A DNA stretch of 64,000 nucleotides, from NCBI GenBank assembly GCA_008828725.1, contig MEHQ01000271.1, positions 1 through 64,000 of the forward strand, read 5' to 3'. Positions 11,060 to 23,000 of the stretch are shown here, one piece after another. How positions within the stretch are numbered: the first letter of the stretch is position 1; each line of letters begins with the position of its first letter. Source of the DNA: Saccharina japonica (Eukaryota; Sar; Phaeophyceae; Laminariales; Laminariaceae). The translations under genes were made by a program, and so were the position numbers. Below the pieces are notes generated by a model. It ran no database searches, was not told where the DNA came from, and worked only from the letters and a program-made list of their open reading frames with translations.

Positions 11060-11640
11060 ATTTCGACAAAACTCCCGTGGCTTAGCTGAGGAGCCCTGCC
11101 AGTCCCAAAACGTTCGACCGAGAAGTTCCAACCCTACGGGGGCATTGCTCGATATCAAGCTCAAGGAGGCAGGAAAGGGAAAACAAATACAAAAAAACAC
11201 AAAATGAGATAGCGTACTGTATATATATCGGGCAGCTCCTCAGTCGGAGAGCCCCGTCATCAATAAGACGCTGCACCCCCACCGTGGCGTTGATGAAGGT
11301 AGGGAGGCAGAAACGAACGCATCAGCAAAAGCGCAAACTTCAATCGCCGATACATCAATCGATCTGTTCTTCGGTTGACGAGCCGCGTCAGTGAGAAGAT
11401 GTTAGACCAAGACCTACCTAGCTTACCGTGGTAGAAAGCAAACAAAATAGCAAATACAACAATGTGAAATGATGAATATACATATATATCGGGTAGTTCC
11501 TAACCCCAAGAGCTCCGTCAGTCACAAAGTGTCCGGCCGAAAGGACCACCCCCGTACCGTACCATGGCCCAATGCTCCAACCGAGGGGGCAGAAATTACT
11601 ATTGAATGCAAATTCAAAAACAAGCATACAGAAATTCAAC
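11060..11640. repeat. E1-related tandem units, about 140 bp
   Basis: GAGCCCCGTCAGTC-like words recur at about 11088, 11236, 11378 and 11510. TATATATCGGGCAGCTCCT and TATATATCGGGTAGTTCCT precede alternate units, so a two-unit (about 280 bp) period is also visible. Confidence 0.55.
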
Positions 11641-11904
11641 AAATCAAAAATATAAATATACAAAAATAGGAAATACAGAAATACAAAATTTAAATGCTAA
11701 CCAAAACTCAGAAACATACAAACACTCGAGGTTGTGTTATGAGGTGTACGTACATAACCATCCCCGGGTATTTTCCAGGGTATTACCCGTACCGGAACTT
11801 CTGTGAGTTATGAACTAAATTCCCAGCCGTACCCGAGACTTATGTAAGTGCTGCATTCCCGTGCTACAACACCCGGGGTACAGGTACATGCCCTGTGAAA
11901 AATA

Positions 11905-11945
11905 CCCTGGTGCGGGTGCGGGTACGGGTACGGGTACGGGTACGA
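11905..11945. repeat. (GGGTAC)n minisatellite
   Basis: About six GGGTRC units. The flanks repeat CCCGTACCCGGGACTTCTGT-like segments at about 11795, 11826 and 11999. Confidence 0.65.
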
Positions 11946-13044
11946 CACTCGCAACATATCTTGCCGGAATTTCTGCGAGTGGTGTAAGACCTCCATACCC
12001 GTACCCGGGACTTCTGTGAGTCAAGGTTATATTGTGTAGGGTACACACCCGGTGCTTTATCACGGGTACTACACAAACATACAAACATACAGAAAAAAAC
12101 ATCCCCGATACAAAAATGCAATCATACAGCGATCCGAAACTACAAAATACAAAAACAAAAACCAGACTAATACAAGCGTACCCCACGCATACAAAATCCT
12201 AAACCCAAAAAATGCAAACGTAGAAAAGTGCCAAAATACAAAAAGACCAAGCCTAACAAATATGGCATACCAAAACTCAAAACTACCAAAACTACCAAAA
12301 TACGACATAAACAATCCACCGAATACCTGGGGTATGTTCGACGCTACGCCCCCCCCCACGACAAATATAGGAAGGCGTATGTATACGTTGTAAGTACCCT
12401 CATGTTGGCTGTGATACATTCATCCTATGATACGTGTTTGAACTGAACAACTTGTTCGTGGTGATCCCGTACACAAGGGACACGCGGGAGTAACACCACC
12501 ATGAACCCGCAATCATTGTCATGGGAGTCGATACTCCAGGTGCAGCCTACGGAACGAGAACTTAAAAACACTGGGAACACGAAGATACCCACGTGAACAG
12601 TTTCGACGAGCATGTAAAAATAACGGTCTTCACGGGACGTGTTCTAGTTGGATTCCAGGAACAATGTTTAAACTGGAACCGGAATATTTCCAAACCCTCG
12701 TGACATCCCGCGCGAAGCCCCCCGCAGTTCCACTACCAAGCACTGCACTGAACGATGACAAGCACTGCACTGAAAATACAGCTCCACTGTATTTTCTAGG
12801 CTCGAGGTGGCTGTCAAACCTCAAAATAGCGCAACCCCCCCATATAAATATACATTTGTCTGGAGACAATTGTGCCCTAAGCAAGTTGAGTCTGCACCTT
12901 CAAGAATTGGAAGAACGCGTTGTCTTCAAGGTGCAGGACACTCGGGGTTGGCTTCGATGAATTCATTGTTTCGCATGCACCTCTTCAGATATCACAGTAT
13001 TTGGACTCGAGAGCTTCACCCCCATCCCTGCATACGCCACCCTC

Positions 13045-14052
13045 TTACACCGGACGCAAGTCTCTCAACACCGAGTGCGTACGGCGGACAGGTATGTCAC
13101 TTATCCTGACCGCATTCTTCATTGCACGGATCTCTTTCGCCAAAAGCACCGTCTGAATCAGCACCGTGACAACCATAAATACGTTCGCGGCGATGAGAAC
13201 GCCGGAAAGGGTCAAGAGGTACTCTGCGCTGGCAGTGTCTTCCTCAACGTCAATCTTCGTAAGGAAGGCCACGTACATGCTGGCCACGACAATGCCGTTT
13301 CCCCAACGGTACAGACCCATGTCGACACCTTTTCGGAAGGGAGACAAGACCTCCGAAATGAAGACGTACACCACCGCGAACAAAAGAGCGATGGATATTT
13401 GTGCCGTGCTGTTGGGAAGAACAAACGCCGCAATGATAGTCAATGCAATACGACGACCGCACTCCACAACCTCGTAGTAGTATCGAGAAGGCTTATATGC
13501 GGCCCATATACCGTTTAACGGCTTCAGGTGCAACATAGTTCCCCGGTCGGACTTGACGAGGTCACGCCGGTGCATAAACAGCAACCCCGCGAACGCAGCA
13601 GTTATGCCAATAGGATACACAGCCACCATGATGAACGCATATACCTTGTACCACCTGTGACGAGATGTCAAGCAGGAAAGGCTGTAGTCCGCCCGAAGGT
13701 ATGTCGTTCCATCGTCTAGCTCGTCGCAGCCAAACGTTTGGAATATCTTGTACGATACCGGGGAGTAGACTAAGAAGGCGATGAAAATCACGACAGCCTG
13801 ATGCTTGTGCCGTACCTCCCGTACTGCAGACTCAGAACGACCGTTTATCGTTTTCATGACGACGTAACTCCCCCCCAGAACGACGAGTGCGAGAAGCGGC
13901 GCGATCGTAGAGAAAACCAGATGGTCGTAAAAGTCATTGCCGACTAAGCAAGAGTACGAAAAAACGAAGTCCAAGTCGACGTTGATCGGGTTAAGCTTGG
14001 AGACAAAGGTCTGGTAAAGCTCCGGGTAAACATCACCTGCGATGGCGTCAAA
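13045..14052 (-). CDS. Terminal exon: polytopic membrane domain
   Basis: The acceptor CTCCCGCCAG|TTTGAC lies at 14054-14053, chosen because the preceding exon ends in phase 0 and the join reads WQIISQ-FDAIAGDVYPELYQ. The exon gives 335 residues plus TAA. Hydrophobic segments include TIAPLLALVVLGGSYVVM, AVVIFIAFLVYSPV, FIMVAVYPIGITAAFAGLLF, IALTIIAAFVL, SIALLFAVVYVFISEVL, GIVVASMYVAFL and GVLIAANVFMVVTVLIQTVL. RYYYEVVECGRRIALT, between segments 3 and 4, is the most conserved-looking block. Confidence 0.92.
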   Translation of the reverse strand, partial: FDAIAGDVYPELYQTFVSKLNPINVDLDFVFSYSCLVGNDFYDHLVFSTIAPLLALVVLGGSYVVMKTINGRSESAVREVRHKHQAVVIFIAFLVYSPVSYKIFQTFGCDELDDGTTYLRADYSLSCLTSRHRWYKVYAFIMVAVYPIGITAAFAGLLFMHRRDLVKSDRGTMLHLKPLNGIWAAYKPSRYYYEVVECGRRIALTIIAAFVLPNSTAQISIALLFAVVYVFISEVLSPFRKGVDMGLYRWGNGIVVASMYVAFLTKIDVEEDTASAEYLLTLSGVLIAANVFMVVTVLIQTVLLAKEIRAMKNAVRISDIPVRRTHSVLRDLRPV

Positions 14053-17000
14053 CTGGCGGGAGGGTAACGGAAACAACCGGGACAACGTTCGGATCATGAT
14101 GCGAGTAACTCATATCTGTTAGTTGAATATATATTTTGATCAGCCCCCTAAACCACAGTTTAGCAGCGTGACTGAGCAGTCTCAATGGCTGAAAGGGACG
14201 AGATCATTAAGGTTGGACGCAACCTAACACAAGGTCGTGTATTGTGTGTTGAACGATTCAACGGTTGCACGTAAAACGTTCGTAGCAACACCCTTATCGC
14301 GGGCTGTCTTGCTGGGTACGGGACGTAGAAACTCGTGGACAACTTGCATCTAAAGCGTTCGTTGTTGGGAATAATTGGTGCATGCAATTGCGTCGAACTG
14401 CGTAGGATGCCCCGCTTAATACATACCAGATACGCGAGCGACGTCGCCACTAGAGAAGTGTTGGACTAAGCCTGGTAGCGCGGGTGCCATTCAAATCGTA
14501 CGCTACCTGCTCTGTTTTATCGAATATATCAAAACATAATTGATCATACGATTCCCTTCGCAGGCGTTCGTTCCCAGGCATCATTGGAGACATGAGTTCA
14601 TCTAGCCTCTTAACCGCAATGCCCACTTGTGCCATTCCGACAACAATCGTATGCCTATATGCTACCGCGGTATAGGGTAAGGAAACATGCATGCCTGCAT
14701 TAACGTACTCTAGAACACTTGGCTATCTTGTGCGGAAGCCAAACGTAATATACTGTACCTGAGAAATGATTTGCCAGACGGTCACGGTAATTTTGATAGC
14801 CCTAACTGGAAGCATGTTGACCACGGACGCTTGGCAAGACCTGAATTTGTTTTTCCACAGGGTTTGATCTATCTCGATCCCCTCTTCGGCCCTGTTGTGC
14901 ACCACATTTCCCAAATAGTAAAGCAGTAAACCGGCAAGTAGTAACACCGCCAGACCGACGGCCACCGCAAGTCCCACGGCCGATCTCGTGATATGCCCGG
15001 AGCACTCACGGCAGCTGTAGGCAATCCCTGGCGCAAAGTCTTTGACACAAACGGCACAATCTGAAGCATCGAATGGGGAGAAGAAGCAGGTCATGAAGAG
15101 CCTTGCGTCGACGTTTTAAATCAGATGCGCGCGAAGGACGCAACCATGGTGCATTACAATCGAACAATATACAATGTGAATACAGTACATCTATGCTATT
15201 CACGCTCCATGCACGAGGACGACAAACTGTGTAGGGCGACATACGTGTATACACTAATAACACGTCAGGTCACACCTGGCTCCACCCCTTGCGCTATGCT
15301 CAACGCAACATGTGAATGTTCTGGAGCAACCAAGATAAATGTGTTTTCTCACATGGCCCAGTGTAACCAGATGTGCAGTATTTGTCGGTATCAGTACCGC
15401 CGTGGCAGGCCCGCTTTTGGTAGCACTGCCGGATGTCGTGGCTTTCGTTGGAGGTACGGAAGTAGCCTTTTTGGATTGTCAGATTTGCGATGGTTGTACC
15501 AGGTACCGGGGCGGTAGCACCAACGGGTGGCTCTGCGCAGACAGGCTTCCCGTCTATTCGGACCTCTTGGCGGATGCTTATGTCGGTTGAACAGCGGGAG
15601 CAGACTTCGTCTAAGCTGGCCTGGGTTGACTAACGCGACAGAGGGACACATTTGGAAGCAAATATGGGTGATCGAATCAAATGCTAAACGCTCGCGCTGT
15701 GAGAGCACGTGCGTATTGAGAAGGTCTAAATACTTCAGCATCATGTTGGAAAAACGTGAATGGGACAATCTGCACAAAGTCAAACTCCATTTAGTTATCC
15801 CTATATAAATAAAGGAAGGGCTTAACACGTCATCTTATGTTTGTACGTATCGCAATAAGTTCGATTCGGTCGAGATAACCAGACAATATCATATATACAA
15901 CTACTGGCAATATTAGTAGCTGCACCCAGTATCAGCTAGCTGAGAGGAGCTTTAGTATGTTCTATCGCCTGAAGCGGCCTGTATGTACTTGTTTATCGCC
16001 CTTGCCTCAGTCTTGTTGATGAACCCGTACTCTCGGACACGGCAGAAATGCATGTTTCCCGTAAACGAGACGTTGGACAGCTCTTCCAGAATCCCAACGC
16101 TCATGACAGCGGGTCCTTCAGTGCCAGCCTTGTTCGCCACAAAGCTTGTGTTCAAAAGACGCATAGATCCCGTGTGGAAGATCGCTCCCCCCGAGGTCCC
16201 TGTCAAATCGATAGAGGCAGTAAAACCTAGTGAAGGGCCCGTACGCTCGACCAAACAGTTGTATAACGCAGTATGTCCACGCTTTGCGAACGTCAACCGT
16301 GCGGTTTTCCCGCCAGCGGGCAGTGGTGGCACTGACTCTTGAACGTCGGCCATGGAGATATTTTAACACCGCACACGTCACGCTGTGATTCCGCAAAGCG
16401 ATAAATATCCCAACCTTGACGCTGGTTCAAACAGAACGACACCCCCCCCCCCCCGTCCAAAGTCCACGCTATTCGTGCGAGGTAAACCCTGAACGTTTGC
16501 ACGCGTGTTCTGCAATCCCCTGCCAAACCGGTACCGAAGGGATATGTTTATGTTTCCACTTAAAAATCGCCGTTTTTAATATTCGGAAACCGTTTGGGCT
16601 CCAGGAACCCCAATCGCCGGCGAAGGAAAATGGGAAAATATCATTCATTATCGTTTCGGCAGGGTCAAATAGAACGCCTGTGCAAACCTCCAGGGTTTGA
16701 CGCGGACACACACCGCGGACACTTAGGACGTGTCTGCCAAAACGTGTGAGAGGTACAACTTACGATACTGCCCCGTGTTTACTTATGTACAGTATACGAT
16801 CGACCTAGGGCGTTCAATTTTCCGTATTGCTGACCTTACTCAGTCAGTGCTTCGACCATAAAAAGCTTTTGCACAGACGTGCTTTGGAGTACCTGCCGCC
16901 AGATGAGTTTGAAACACTGGTTAACCCCGACACGTCGGATGTTTCGGACCCTGTAGCCGGGGCCCTGATAATTCAGTTTCAAATTAAACTGAACACATCT

Positions 17001-20000
17001 GAAGTTGTACGTAATACCCATATTCACCATGGTGGAAAGGTTTGGGACGGTTAAACTAATTCATGAGGAATACAAGGTAGGTCGTCCACATGCCTTTTTT
17101 GTTATGTATATGGTACCTGATTAACTAGGCGAAGATGTCGGACGTATTTCCAGTACGCGTAGGAAAAAGAGGTTTACAGTGCGCTTATAGCTTACTGGTA
17201 TAATCCGAAGTATTGTTTAATGAACCGTTTATTATTTGGGAGAGTAGGAACAAATTAACTTAACAATTGTAGACAGGGTCCCTATTAATAGAGCATTCGG
17301 AGTTCAGGAGCGACCAGATATCTGCGGGTTCGCGACTGCGGCAGCTCCGTAAGACATGTACTCGACCATGTGACTCAGTGTGATGGCTACTGAGATTCCC
17401 GTTTTGATTATATATCGTTATGTCGAAATGGCTTGCATCGTGGTATTCTTGTGCGAGTTTCTCCTTCCCGGCCCCGACCTGGGCCATGTAGCCGGCTGGG
17501 TGTCGAAGGGGTATTCCTCTTGCGGTTGCTATCCCGACTACAAGTGTGAGTTAAAAGCTACCAGGTATTTCCGTAGCTTACGGGACGTGAGGTAACTTGG
17601 TCTTATGGATGTATCGACAGCGCTACTGTAGTGTGGATGGAAATCCGGGTACTACTGTAAACCTTTGATTATTGCTATACTTACGGAAACGTGCCGCGTA
17701 ACATCACAGGGAGCTAGGTAAAATACTGAAAGCAACAAACTCCCGACCAAATAACACCTTCAACACGCTCACGGCTGACATTCACGGCACTCCTCTGGAG
17801 ACGCATTTCAGTCAAGTTGCTCGGGTACAGCACTCCGTGGATACATCGACAAGCACGAATGCGATGTGCTTCCATAGGTAAGACCGTGTCTTATGGGTTT
17901 ATTTTTGAAGTTCATAAATGAACCCATTTCGACCAAGGGCAAAACAGCAGCATCTCATGGATCTCAAAACGACAATGTTTGATCACGAAAAATTATGAAC
18001 ATCAGTTTGACCAGGCCACCTCGATCATTCTGCGCCCCAGAATGATCAGGGCCAGAGGCTACAAACTGAGGTTCATATTTGAGCCTTTGTATAGGTTTGT
18101 ATATGCATACTATGTTTAGTATAACAGCACTCGTACGGATATACATCTACCCGGCACACCAGTAGTACGAGCTGCTGTATATACGGACTGAAGGAGCGGC
18201 CGCGTACATGCCCACACTCCTCGTGCGGCCCTCAGTCAGGAACTCTCACTGCGGCATCGGGGAGGGACGATGAGGTGGATGTGAGCCGTCGATCGTCTTG
18301 AGGAGTTATCGACGAACGAGCTCTGGCTGAGCAGCTCGTATCCTACCACTGCTGCAGCATCTTGCCTTGAGCGTGTGTTTTGTCCCTATACAGAGCCGAC
18401 ACGATGCTCTCGACTAGCCGAGCACGCTCGGCATCTAGGTGCCGTCAACGCTCTCTTGGGGTCGAAACAGCTGCACGCGGAGAGGCGGCACGTGCTGGGC
18501 GATGTTGGAGTTGCTCGATGCTAGCTTTTGCTTTGAACGAGTATGATCTGGGTGGTACCTGCTTCGTACCGTGGCAGTAGCAATGCTGTCTGCTGCTGTA
18601 TACATATCATATACTTGGAATAATATCATACCTGGTACAACAGTAGTACCTGGGTTATGTGTGGTCTCTCGTCTTTTGTGGTCTCCGCCTCATACGAAAA
18701 AAATGAAATGCGTTTTTTGTCATACGCTTCCATAAGAAACTACACTTGGCTACAAGAAATCAAAAATGAAGTCACAAACAGACGAGTCAAAAGGGGTCCA
18801 TTTATGAACCAAAACAAAAACCCCATAAGAAACGGCCTAATAGGCAGTTTTATTGTCGAATCGCCGTTTCGGTCAACACTGCGTATTTTTCGTTGAGCCG
18901 CAACGCTGCCCATAGACAATCAGCACGAGTTGTGCCTGCAAGAGAAATATGCCTGACGTGCTTGGGTTTCAGGAAAGGCTATCGGACCAAGATCGTCTAA
19001 ACGTCCCACAGCTAGTGTGTTCGTTATAACGTACAATGATGCGTGTTCGACCAAATTAGCGTTTTGCTAATGTATTCTGTCTCCCTACCGTGGATCATTT
19101 AAAGTAAGTATTGGATTGGATGAGGCCTCCTGCGCCGGCAGGGGGCCTCGCCTGGTATGTCCCCCCGCGCTGAGTGGACGCTTGGCTGGCGTATACTCAG
19201 CGCGTGGTTAGTACCTGTAAATGATCTGGGTACAAAAACAAAAAGAAAATAAATAAATAAATAAAACAAAACAAAATAAATTAATACTACTGCTGGGTGG
19301 GTGGGATGGTCTCAAGAATTTCGTGACCAACTCTGCTCACGAGGTTTCGGGAGCGAAAAAGAGAACTGACCTCTCTGGGATACTCATCCTGAGACATTCT
19401 GATCGAATCCGTGGTTCCATTATTTTGGACCCTCTGATGCGATCGCCATTTTACTAATGTATTCTGTCTCCCTACCGTGGATCATTTAAAGTAAGTATTG
19501 GATTGGATGAGGCCTCCTGCGCCGGCCCGTGGCCCCGCCCATACTTAATTGTTACGTTGCCTTGTCTCTGTAGGTCTGTAGTTCACCACTGATCAGGTGC
19601 AGAGTTGTCTCACCCATACTTCCTTAACATCGGATCAAGTATTTTCAGCACGAGGTGCGGCATCATTCTTGAACTCAAGCGACAGTGGCAGCTGGTGTCG
19701 TCGTAATGGCATCTCTGATGGCATTATCTCTTACTATACTGTGCACTGCCCCACTAGACGTCGCCCTGATGTAGACATGGCCGCCGACTTTATCTCCAGC
19801 TTCCAATTTTCATGATCTCGAAAACAGAGGGAGTGAAGACACGTCCGGAGTAGCTCACTTCCGAACCTCGGCATCCTGCCGAGATGACGAGGACCACAGC
19901 GCCAAACCCGCCGGCTGCTCAATATGTTCTCACTTGCTCAGGGGTTCCCTCCGTCGCCGCCAACGCTTGGTTACGACGTGCCCGCATTCATATATATACA

Positions 20001-23000
20001 TATACTTCTACGTCAGGGATCAACTGCGCGAAGTTTTGACCTGCGCAACAAAACGCAAATCGCACAAGATCCCGGGCCGTTGCGACCCTGCAGACGGATG
20101 CAGCGCCCTCGGGAGGACATCTGCTGCCCTCGTTCTGCGTGATATATATAACAACGAAATATACCATGAGACTCGTTGAAATATCGCAAAAGGGGCAAGT
20201 GTGCGCGCCACTGTACTCAAAACTAAAGCGAAAAAGGCAAGACAAACCAACAGCAGTAGTCGATGCAGCCGTAAACAAACAAACAAACAAACAAACAAAC
20301 AAACAAAAACTAACTAACTAACTAACAAACAAACAAACAAACGAAAACAAACAAGCAAATAAAAGGTCTTGAGGAGGGTCGCAAAAGGAGGGGTGAAAGG
20401 CTGAAGAGTAGTCACAATCCAATATGGAAGAGAGAATGTAAGTGTAACTTTATTGATAAGAGCGGGCACAACGCTGCAACAAACACCCGACATCATAGCA
20501 ACTGCTAAGTGATCGACGCATGGACAAGGGACGGGCATTAGGCAAGAAGAAGAGGGGCAACAGCCGTAACCAGCCACCGTGGCTATCGTACAACTCAGTC
20601 TATAAGGCCATGGACGAGAGAGGAAAGTAGCCAAGAATGGAGAGGCGGGCACAGCCGTATCATAACGGTAGCTCATGCAACTCCCTACTCTAACCATGGG
20701 CGAGAGAGGCAAATAGCCAAGATAGAGAGCGGTAAGCCATACAGACCCACGGGCATCGTCATCGCACTTGCAGCACGTTGCCGTCATGGACGAGAGAGGG
20801 CACATTAGCCCAAGATAGAAGCGGGCAGGCCAGCCGTATCCAAGACACGTGGCACGTACAACTCATCTATCCACCGTGCACGAGAGAGGCAATTCAGCCA
20901 AGATAGAGAGGCACAGCAGTACCAAGACACCGTGCATCGTACAACTCAACTATCAACCATGGACGAGAGATAACAACTAGGCAAGAAGCGGGCACAGCCG
21001 TACCAGACACCGTGGCATCATACAAGTCAACTATCAGCAATGGACGAGAGAGGATAATTAGTCAGGATATAGAGCGGGCACAGCCGTACCGTATACCGTG
21101 GCATCGTACAACTCAACTATCAGACATGACAGAGAGGGCAATTGCCAAGATAGAGAGCGGGCACAGCCGTACAGACACCGTGGATTATTAGCAACTCAAC
21201 TATCACTAGGACGAGAAAGGCAATCAAGCCAAATAGAGAGCAGAGCTACAGCCGTACCGAACACCCGCGGTATCACCCGCTTGTGTGAGATCGCCCGTCG
21301 TGCCTTGATCAGAATCAAATTATCGCAGTCAATTAATCACGTGCTTGCCGAACTCATACATAAATTTGCATCACGCCTGATTTGCGACACTAGCATCGCA
21401 GTATATAAATCGGCCCTGTCGTGGCCTCATGCATGACAAATTCGCGGCGCGTTCAAATTTTTTATACAAAGCATACAGGTCGCTACAGGCCGCATTGCAA
21501 AATACGTTATTCAACATCTGACTGAGATCGACGAAGCTCATACGGCCTGGCCACATACTTTGGTTGTGAAGTTGAACGAGACATGCGAGATCTGAATCTG
21601 ACCGTAGGGACGCCCAAGGGTTTTGCTGAGCCTAATGGTTGAAGTGTCTTACGATCAACGCCGCCAATAGAGCCAGCAGCATGACGACGTAAAATAACAA
21701 AGGACCATAATACTCTACATATAATATACCCAGTAACAGCGGTACTGGACTGGTAGCAACGCGAAAGATACGTGCTTACCATGAGAACGAATACGCACGG
21801 TCCTACTACTCCCTCCTATGAAAGCCCGATATTTAATCACGAGAGTTAACCTTGCCCTCGGCACTGACGTTGGTGTATACTGGATACCCCAAGACATCAG
21901 CGACGAGACCTCAAGTCAAATCAGCTACCAGCAAAAGGGAGAAAAGCACAGCAACTCATGCAGGCTGCCGAGAGCACGAGCGCACAGCGAGTATGCTGTA
22001 CATCACTAAACACAGTATGATAGCATTACGCACCAATACATATATACTTGATTATGAGAACGATAAGTTCAGATGTAGATCAAGGTACATATGAATCCAC
22101 TGAAGCCACCGAGAGTTCTGCTTCTTGTATTAGACTATCGAAAATCGGAGTCACTAGCAATGGGTCAATGCATACAAGGCGTGTTTGTTTGACATAGCTA
22201 CACGTCACACTCAAAGCCGGAGCCAGAGGCACCACGGCAGAAAAGGAGGGCAACAGCTAGCGCCACGTGCTGTACATGAGGCACGCGTACTCCAAGTACG
22301 GACGCACGAACTCATCGTGTAGGACAAAACTTGCTGTAATACTACACAATCGAGATGCAGTCGATCTAGGAAACACACAGCCGCAGACTGCACACTACGC
22401 TCCCCCAAAAGTGATAAGTAGGAACAATAAAAAGAGGTTCGCAAGCGCTCCCACAACTTAACACGCCACGCGTACTCGGGGGGGTGCAACTGCGGGATAG
22501 CCGACATGTCGCGTAACGTCCTTGCTTCAGTCCCTCTCATCGGTTAGCGACGGCTAGCTGCTCCACGACTCCGCGCGTGAGGCCTTTTTTGCTAGCCGGC
22601 GCCGTACGTACGCAGGCCGATAAGTGCTCCCGAATAAAGGAGGATGTTGGGTATAACATAGAAATCTTTCTCCCAAGTCCCCGGAGTTACGTCGCGCATG
22701 CATCGAATCTCCAAACGTTTCCAAAGCTCAATCGTGCTTTGGGTCTGTCAACTTCGCGGGCGACTCCGGAACTAGGGGCAGTCACGCCTGTCTGGGGCGC
22801 GTCTGTCGGAAGGGTCGGTGTCGCCCGGGTAGTCCTAGGCATGCTCTCAAGAATTTCGCGACCGACTCGTGCGCTCACGAGGTTTCGGGAGCGAAAAAGA
22901 GAACTGAACTCTCTGGGATACTCATCCTGAGACATTCTGATCGAATCCGTGGTTCCATTATTTTGGACCCTCTGATGCGATCGCCATTTTACTGGATGTT

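Larger units (their letters stand above)
10741..13044. other. Intergenic region between two convergent genes
   Basis: No convincing coding segment. It holds four diverged units of about 140 bp related to family E1 (11060-11640), a (GGGTAC)n minisatellite near 11909-11943, A-rich DNA full of ACAAAA words (11600-11740 and 12060-12310), and a unique stretch (12400-13044) that probably includes the 3' UTR of the minus-strand gene. Confidence 0.5.

Noticed and set aside
19063-19560. Direct repeats at both ends as an LTR-type element
   Set aside because: The repeats are only about 85-95 bp, and no primer site, coding part or target duplication is visible; left as an unclassified repeat.
20314-20805. 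163-codon minus-strand open frame
   Set aside because: It lies across a (CAAA)n tract and the 85-bp array; composition is Cys/Leu-rich nonsense with no family resemblance.
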